A DNA stretch of 64,000 nucleotides, from positions 6,244,501 through 6,308,500 of the forward strand of contig NC_080564.1 in assembly GCF_030253575.1 (NCBI RefSeq). The letters run 5' to 3'. The notes below the pieces were generated by a model. The model was not told the origin of the DNA, ran no database searches, and was given only the letters and a program-made list of their open reading frames with translations. The stretch's first letter is position 1. Each line of letters opens with the position of its first letter. Positions 57,371 through 64,000 of the stretch are shown piece by piece. The position numbers and the translations under genes were made by a program. Source of the DNA: Rhododendron vialii. Lineage: Eukaryota; Streptophyta; Magnoliopsida; Ericales; Ericaceae.

Positions 57371-57648
57371 GGCACTAGTTTCTGATCAAGTGCACATGTC
57401 TCAAGTTTATATTGGTCGTCAAAGTTTCTCAAGCTACCTAACCTAACATATTTCACGTATGTCTATTCATATTTCTGATCGTCGTTAACCTGTAATTTTT
57501 TTATATGTACGACAAACCGAACAACCTGTTCTCAATCAAATGAGTAAATCCAATCAACTAGATCTCCGGGATGAACCCATGAGGCAATTAGACCAGTAGT
57601 TATGAAAACGTGCGAAAAAAACGTGGGGAGGAATCTATAGGAAAAAAA

Positions 57649-58545
57649 GGACCCGGGGCTCTGCTGCCCCAGGGCGCAGGAGCCCCTATCCACATGCCAA
57701 AACGGCCAACGTTTTGGTTAAATAAAAAATTCCAACCACCCATTTGCAATCTTATGAAGCAGAAACGTGATTATGAGAGTTTTAGAAACAAAATTTGATT
57801 ATGTTTCTTCAAAATAATATGATCAGAATAGTAAAATCTTCACACCCGTTCAAACAGATTAAAAATTGGACCACTTAATTTTTTAATATATAAACGGTCT
57901 CAAAAAATTTGTGCTTAAATTTTCACCTCATTTGAATCGGTGCAAAAATATTGTTATTCTTATCATATTATTCTGAAGGGTCGTAATTCATTTTTATCTC
58001 TACGGCTCTCATAATCACATTTCTGCTCCATATGGTCCTAAATAAAGAATATATACTTAATATGAGAGCCCTAGAGATAAAAATGAATTACGATCCTTCA
58101 GAACAATAGGATAAGAATAATAAGATCTTTGCACCGATTTAAATGGGGTGAAAATTTGAGCACTAATTTTTTGAGACCGTTTATATATTAAAAATTATGG
58201 TTAAAAAATTAAGTGGTTCAATTTTTAATCTGTTTGGACGGATGTGAAGATCTTACTATTCTGATCATATTATTCTAAAGAGACATAATCAAATTTTGTC
58301 TCTAAGACTTTCATAATCACGTTTCTGCTTCATCACATTGTTTGGTTTGTGTTTTGAAAAGTGTTTTGAAAAATAGTAGGGGTAATAAGTGGAGAGAGAT
58401 AGAGAGAGAAATGTTGGAAGTAAGAAAAATTTAGGGGAAATTTTTTGAAAAATTCTTTTTGAAAAGGGAAAAGAACAAGGCAAAACGTTGCCATTTTGGC
58501 TTGTGGGTAGGGGCTGCGCTCCTGGGGCAGCAGAGCCCCGGGTCC
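57649..58545. mobile_element. Mutator-like foldback element, 897 bp
   Basis: AGGAAAAAAA at 57639-57648 and 58546-58555 is a 10-bp target duplication. The terminal inverted repeats are strikingly GC-rich: GGACCCGGGGCTCTGCTGCC at the left, its complement at the right, extending at least 60 bp. The core is palindromic and uses the same modules as the MULE at 10447 (ATTAAGTGGTTCAATTTTTA, TTTTGTCTCTAAGACTTTCA). Confidence 0.88.
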
Positions 58546-58559
58546 AGGAAAAAAATGGC

Positions 58560-60955
58560 AATTGGGAAAGTCGATGATTTCTTCCCATGTGGATGCGAAA
58601 TTCGTTTACGTTGTCAACATCGATCAGGCAAGCGTTGCGTTGGACAGTCCGTACGCAAGTAACTAGTGCCGGATTTCCTGCCGCAAGAAAAATCAAATCC
58701 AATCAAAGGTCAAAAGGAAAGGAAGCCAAATGATAAAGACAATCAAGCGAAATTAAAAGCTCCACTGGCAAGTGGCAACCTCACCTAATAGTATTCAAAG
58801 AAATAGTAACCTCATCTAACAACCCCTTTCTACGCCCTTTTGACTTCTTGCGTTGCCAAAGTTGAACTCAGATTGGAGTACTTTACTGTATTTTTAGAAT
58901 GTTCTTCCTAAATATACATCTTTGTTTCGGGTTATTCGGTATTAGTTTTCTTTCCTGAATTTTTATTAGATTCGCATTTTAGTTTTTCAGAATGGTCATT
59001 TGTCTCAACGACAAGAGTTTTAAAAGTAAAAAGTTACTACGATCAAAAGAAAAAAAAATCATTAAAGATCAAAAAGTATGAAACAACTTTATTATATCTT
59101 TAGTATTGTCTCATATCTTGAACTTTTTACAATTTCGGTCAACATTTTATATGTTTCTGAATTTTTTTTTTGTCAAGACGAATGCACATATGAGGAGAAG
59201 ATACACAAGTTGATGGAAAAAGTAAATATCATCGAAAAAATACTAGGTACAAAAAATTAGGAGGATTAGGCCCTTCTTTTAAACGTGATCCGTCTATGTA
59301 AGAGCAGTATGAACAGTTATAGAACATAACTCTCGACAAAAATCTGTCTGAAGCCATATGATACAAATCGGTTCACATATATCAAACGGTTCAGGACACA
59401 GTTGTAAATTAGGATATGTTTTAGCATAGTAAGGGTACAAAGTGTAACTGCTCCACCCAGAAATCAGTCAGAAAATCTATGCCCTACCGCTCTCCCATTG
59501 CTCTCAATCTTACCATCCAAAAGTGTTTTGGAGGGTCTGAAATTTTTATAACAATTCCAGAGAAGAGTTTAATCTCTTCCTTGCAAGAGCTTTTTAAAAT
59601 CCGGACTATTAATTATCAAGACGGACGGTGAAATGTTAACCGCTGGGCGTAGCACCGCTGGAAATCAGTTCTACCATCCTAGTCATAATAACTACTAATC
59701 AAAGTGTGATTAAGAAGGATATAGTGGGTCTGATACGTCAAGTGCACCCTTAAAACTGCTGTTGCTAGTTTTTGCTTTTTTGTTTTTGTTTTTTGTTTTT
59801 TTTTTTTTAATAAAACCAATTCTATTCTAATTTAGAGGATTGAGAATGGGGTGAGTGGGGTTCAGTTTCTCATCTAATAATGCATAGGAATAGAAGGTGC
59901 CGATCGAGTCTGCCGACAATTGAATTACCACTCTACTTTTCCTCAGTTTTGGTTTTTAATTTATATTCTCCTGCAACTGTATCAAAATAAGAGAAAAAAA
60001 TAAATGAGAAATAAAAGGAACAACTCTTGTGGAAAGCTCAATGGAAATTTCCATGACGACATTTAAACGCCAAACTATAATTAAATATGATCATGACCCA
60101 ATTGACTGTATATATGTATGATTATGTAGTTCCCATGACATTTGATACGGAGGGACGGATTTTAAATCTAGGGTAGCAAGCACCCTAATTTCCTGAAAAA
60201 AAAAAAAAAAACATGCGAATAGTAATTGTGCATTTTGTTGCAGATTTCCTGGAAAAAAAAAAAACATGTGAATAGACGGTGGAATTAGTCCTCAGAATTA
60301 ATTGAGTTGCGCGTAAGCCGGGCTGAACTTTTGAGTTATAAAAAATAATAAAATAATCAAGAAAAAATGGATCCCTCCCTTCCCTTTGGAGAGAGTACGA
60401 GTGAGGAAAGCTACACAATTGTGCATGGACTTGAATAAAGGAGGTCATGAGGTGAGCAAGTAGTTAAGCTAGTATTTTATTTTATTTTATTTCCATTTTT
60501 CCTTGACAAAGAGTAAAAGTTTTTCTTGATACTTAAAATTTTCAAATTTTTTTAATATAATTCGGTATCTAGCCCAATGAAACGACTTATATAAGATATT
60601 ATCGTCTTGTATTGAGGTCTGCGAAAGTTGATTTAGAACTCCATGTAAACTAGTCTAACATATAAATTGATAGCACATGAATACGCCGAACACCCAACCA
60701 AAGACTCCTTCAAGATTTGAATAAGATACCACCGTCAAGTCTTTACCACTCCGCCGGTCCGCCCCCACTTCAAAAATTTCCTTCTTTACCAATCAAGGCA
60801 AGTATACAGTAACAATAAATGTCACTCACGTCCGTGAGATGCGTGACATTTTAGGAAATAAATCTTCAAACACTTGTGTAACCATCTGTATTACGTAATT
60901 TGAAAGCATAATGAATTCGAAAATCGTCAAGAGTATATTAATGGATGGTTGTAGC
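58560..60955. other. Intergenic, no gene seen
   Basis: AT-rich with poly(T)/(A) tracts. A short direct repeat TTTCCTG(G)AAAAAAAAAA with ACATG(C/T)GAATAG occurs at 60189 and 60245. No coding homology. Confidence 0.5.
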
Positions 60956-60966
60956 AAAATGAGCCA

Positions 60967-61278
60967 CCTGGCTTATTTTTTGCCTTCACACAATTTTTTT
61001 TTGCATTTTTTAGTTTCGCGTCAATTTTTTTCTGTGAATTACTGGTTTGTCTCGACAATAGAAATCGGAAAAGTAAAAAATTATGGTCCAAACTTAAAAT
61101 TATTTATATAAAGACAAAAATTAATCGAAAAGCCAAAATATTTACTAAAAAAAATGTTTGGATCACAATTTTTTACTTTTTTGATTTCTCTCGTCGACAC
61201 AAACCAATAATCCATAAAAATTTGATGCGAAGAAAATTTAAATAAAGACAAAAAAGAAAAAGAAAAAGAAGAAGCCAA
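60967..61278. mobile_element. Foldback MITE
   Basis: Inverse arms: ACTGGTTTGTCTCGACAATA vs the complement of TCTCGTCGACACAAACCAAT, and AAAAATTATGGTCCAAAC vs GTTTGGATCACAATTTTTT. Outer ends GGCTTATTTTTTGC and AAGAAGAAGCC. Confidence 0.75.
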
Positions 61279-61286
61279 GTAACTTA

Positions 61287-61653
61287 GAGCATCTCCAACG
61301 AGAGATGTCAAATCCTACGTGGACATGTTAACGGTAACATTTGACACCAAAATTCAATCCAACCCAACGGCCTTCTTTGATGCCAATTCCTACGTGGATT
61401 TGAAGGCAAACCTTCTCATGCCAACTTTGACAACCTCCTTCCTCCATGCCAAATTTCAAAAAATGACAGTTTGAATAATTTAATTTGACACAAGGATTGA
61501 CACTAAGGATTGGATAGAGATAGCTTGATGTCAAATAATTAGAATTTGGCATAAGGGAGGGCTTTGATGTCAAATTGAAGATGCCAAAATGCCACATCAG
61601 CCTTCAAAAAAAAATTGACATCCTCAGTTTGATGTCAAGGGTTGGAGATGCTC
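61287..61653. mobile_element. PIF/Harbinger-like MITE, TTA duplication
   Basis: Ends GAGCATCTCCAACGAGAG and GGGTTGGAGATGCTC, flanked by TTA (61284-61286, 61654-61656). Sits directly beside the foldback MITE. Confidence 0.88.
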
Positions 61654-61684
61654 TTATTTAGCCAAAACACCTATAAACGGTTAG

Positions 61685-61685
<1 letters not shown>

Positions 61686-61738
<53 letters not shown>
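61686..61738. repeat. (AT)n(AC)n microsatellite
   Basis: About 22 AT units followed by four AC units. Confidence 0.95.
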
Positions 61739-61739
61739 T

Positions 61740-62820
61740 ATATCATTATATCCTTCTGCTTTTCTCTTACTACTTTCAAATGTTTTTAAATTGAGATCAA
61801 TGATCAGGGATTAGGTTCATCCAAAGGTCTCTATCCACCGCCGAAACCAAAAGTCACAACCATTGGTTTTGGTACAGTGATGAAAATTTTGGTACTTTGA
61901 ATTTCTTGCTCAACACACAAAAAAAAAGAACAAAAATATAGTAAAGAGTATTAACATGACAGTAAGATGAAAACTTACAATAATAAAAAAAAAATTTGTA
62001 AGAGGGAAGTGTGAAGGGTACGAGGAATTTCATGGTAAAAACATTACTCATATTCTGCCAATTGGATATGGAGAATAAATATTGTTACTGAGTTCCTTTT
62101 CTTTTTATGGTCCATCTCGATAAATTGTTGAATACCGAATTCCTCTTTTTAAATGGACTTTGAATTAAATTAATACAGTTATTCATAATAAAATAATGTA
62201 TTAGTAAAATTGTAAAAATCAATTGAAATAGTATTCATTTTCCAAATTTGTCTTGATGACGAGGAATAATATATATTTTTAAAATATCAACTAACTTAAA
62301 ATTTAAGAATAAGACAAATTATATTATATTGTACATTCAGTGAGAATATCTCTTTAAATTCTTCTCATCAAGATGAAGTGACAAAGTAAAATATAACATT
62401 TAGCGAAATAAAAGTGTGACTACAAAATTTTTGTATGTTTCATGTTTTTTTCATTTGTACTAATTTTTTAATCAAATTTTCTACTTTTTTTTTGTTACTT
62501 TTTTCGATGTATATAACATGCTTTTGCTCAAAAATTCAAAAAATTTGTTGAAATGTTAAAAAAATTAACTAAAGACCAAAGATACCAAACCCATAAAATA
62601 TTTTTATCTCAAAACCGACAGTCAAATAAGGGCAATATAAATTTGTCCTCGGAGCAAAAGTAGTAGATAAATAAATACAGTAAATAAATAAAAATCCGAA
62701 GGACAGGGGCGCGCCTACCCGCAAGATCCTCACCTACGCCACCAACCTCCGTCCGATTTCTCAGTGCCAGAGAGAATTTAAAATATTCCCTACGGATAAA
62801 CAAGAATAAATAAATAAAAG
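61740..62820. other. Intergenic, no gene seen
   Basis: Very AT-rich. A short GC-richer segment at 62700-62760 (GGGGCGCGCCTACCCGCAAG) is unexplained. Confidence 0.5.
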
Positions 62821-62823
62821 AGA

Positions 62824-63195
62824 TGCTACATACACTACCATTCATCCACTACACCATTCACTACATTTTTTATACGGCTCACCCCGGCTCTCAAAAAAAT
62901 ACAGAAAAATGTCCATAAATTTTAGAATAATATTTTATGGGGCCCTGTAAAAAATCAGCTCCAAAGAATATCGGTAAGTATTATTTCTTAATTTGTAGGG
63001 ACAAAACTGTTTAACTGCACCGTTTCACCCCTACAAATCAAGAAATAATATTTACCGATATTTATTGGAGCTAATTTTTTACAAGATCTCATAATATATT
63101 ATTTTAAAATTTAAGAATATTTTTCTGTATTTTTTTGGGACACAGGATGAGCCCTACAAAATTTGTAGTGAATGATATAGTGGTTAAATATTGTG
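62824..63195. mobile_element. Palindromic MITE
   Basis: Arms such as AGCTCCAAAGAATATCGGTA then AGTATTATTTCTTAATTTG are mirrored by CAAATCAAGAAATAATATTT and ACCGATATTTATTGGAGCT. GAATAAATAAATAAA occurs on both sides (62804, 63210) and may be the target duplication. Confidence 0.8.
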
Positions 63196-63324
63196 TACCT
63201 AGACTTATTGAATAAATAAATAAACAAAGGTGAATTTTTCGCAGTAAATAAAAGGACCCTGACTGTACCCGCCAAGTACGTGTGATCTTTATTGGGGTGC
63301 GAATCCGCAACGAAAGCCGCACAC

Positions 63325-63560
63325 TCAGGGGTGTTCCACTCACTCCGAAAAAGTATTTTTTGTGAAAAAAAGGAGTAATTTTAAATTAAAAAATTTTATA
63401 TAAATTTTTTTTATTAATATGAATCTTATTTGATAAATTTTTTAAACACGGTAAAAAAATTAAAAATTTATTTTTTATTTTTATTATATTTAATTTTAAA
63501 ATTACTTTTTTTTTAAAAAGAAAATTTAGAAAGAAAGCTGATCGGGGATTCGTATCCTAA
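63325..63560. mobile_element. Decayed MITE (TGTTCC family, tentative)
   Basis: Inverse arms GAAAAAGTATTTTTTGTGAA and TTACTTTTTTTTTAAAAAG around an (A/T)-rich core. Left end GTGTTCCACTCACTCCG. Confidence 0.35.
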
Positions 63561-63569
63561 AAAACAGTT

Positions 63570-63895
63570 AGAGAGAGAGAAAGTCTCTGTGTGTTTTTTT
63601 AGAGAGAGAGGGAGAGAGAGAGAGAGGGAGGGAGACGCCATATCCCTCTCCACATCACCTCCCATTTCCCCCATTTTCTGGACTCTTTGCTCTTCTTCAT
63701 CTACTCCCCTCGAAACGTTGAATTTCACTCTTCTACTCGGTTAGCCTTTCAAATTGTTTTTTCCTTTTCTGTATGTATGTGCTTAGATTTTGTTATATTT
63801 TACAAGCATATACTGTACTACTTGTTTTATATCAGACATATATCTGTGTTTGTTGTATCTGTAGTTTATTGGAGATTTTTATGTAGTTGTTCAAG
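63570..63895 (+). promoter_or_regulatory. H+-ATPase 5' leader and GA tract
   Basis: A GA tract (about 63600-63633) is followed by a CT-rich leader (CTCTCCACATCACCTCCC, 63647). A possible 5'UTR intron starts at CTCG|GTTAGC (63740) and ends at one of two AG sites, GCTTAG (63786) or CTGTAG (63863). Long, intron-containing leaders are usual for plant proton-pump genes. Confidence 0.5.
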
Positions 63896-63964
63896 ATGAA
63901 AGAGACTGAAATGGGGAGTAAAGACGAGATACTGGAGGCTCTGAAGAAGGAAGCTGTGGATTTG
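63896..63964 (+). CDS. AHA: Plasma-membrane H+-ATPase, first coding exon (partial)
   Basis: ATG at 63896 opens MKETEMGSKDEILEALKKEA then VDL, followed at once by a GTACTG donor. Plant P3A proton pumps begin with just such a short tail (...I/V-K-x-E-A/T-V-D-L-E-x-I-P-I-E-E-V-F), and their first intron lies after V-D-L. The EAVDL form is closest to the AHA4/AHA11 subgroup. The pump exports protons across the plasma membrane, driven by ATP. Only 23 residues are visible; the gene continues past the window, so this rests on a short match plus the exon boundary. Confidence 0.7.
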
Positions 63965-64000
63965 GTACTGATGAATCTCTCTCTGTGACTAATCAATCTC

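Overview
The window is nuclear DNA of a flowering plant, almost certainly a eudicot. It is AT-rich, its genes carry GT-AG introns, and transposons fill most of the space between genes. I cannot fix the species; the transposon families and the odd plastid fragment would suit a woody eudicot (Ericales is only a guess).

Genes, left to right: (1) a D6PK-like AGC-VIII kinase, minus strand, two exons (516-2706); (2) a cluster of three box C/D snoRNAs, plus strand (5228-5705), led by U18, behind a telo-box/site II promoter; (3) a four-exon GT14 glucuronosyltransferase gene, minus strand (14644-19211); (4) a second complete GT14 gene, minus strand (31201-39203); (5) a frameshifted F-box gene, minus strand (47310-48477), with a duplicated scrap beside it; (6) the first coding exon of a plasma-membrane H+-ATPase, plus strand, running off the right edge (63896 onward). 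The two GT14 genes are predicted to decorate arabinogalactan side chains in the Golgi, the kinase to act on PIN auxin carriers, and the snoRNAs to guide rRNA 2'-O-methylation. No shared pathway links the neighbours.

The largest structure is a head-to-tail segmental duplication. Unit A (about 14.45-29.41 kb) and unit B (about 29.54-43.95 kb) each hold one GT14 gene and a similar upstream block. Scraps of the same block recur at 44.9-47.2 kb and 51.8-52.0 kb. Because the units align, insertions present in one unit can be checked against the empty site in the other. This exposes two solo LTRs, several PIF/Harbinger-like MITEs with TAA/TTA target duplications, a SINE, and a piece of plastid DNA (rps14 pseudogene beside an atpB-like ORF) inside an intron of the second GT14 gene.

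The remaining intergenic DNA holds two Mutator-like elements with 9-10 bp target duplications that share foldback modules, two hAT-like elements with 8-bp duplications, a pair of 1.5-2.1 kb AT-rich TIR elements built of sub-repeats, a poly(A)-tailed LINE-type insertion inside the intron of a casein-kinase-1 gene fragment, several SINEs, tandem repeats and microsatellites. I found no intact transposase, no reverse transcriptase and no CRISPR array.
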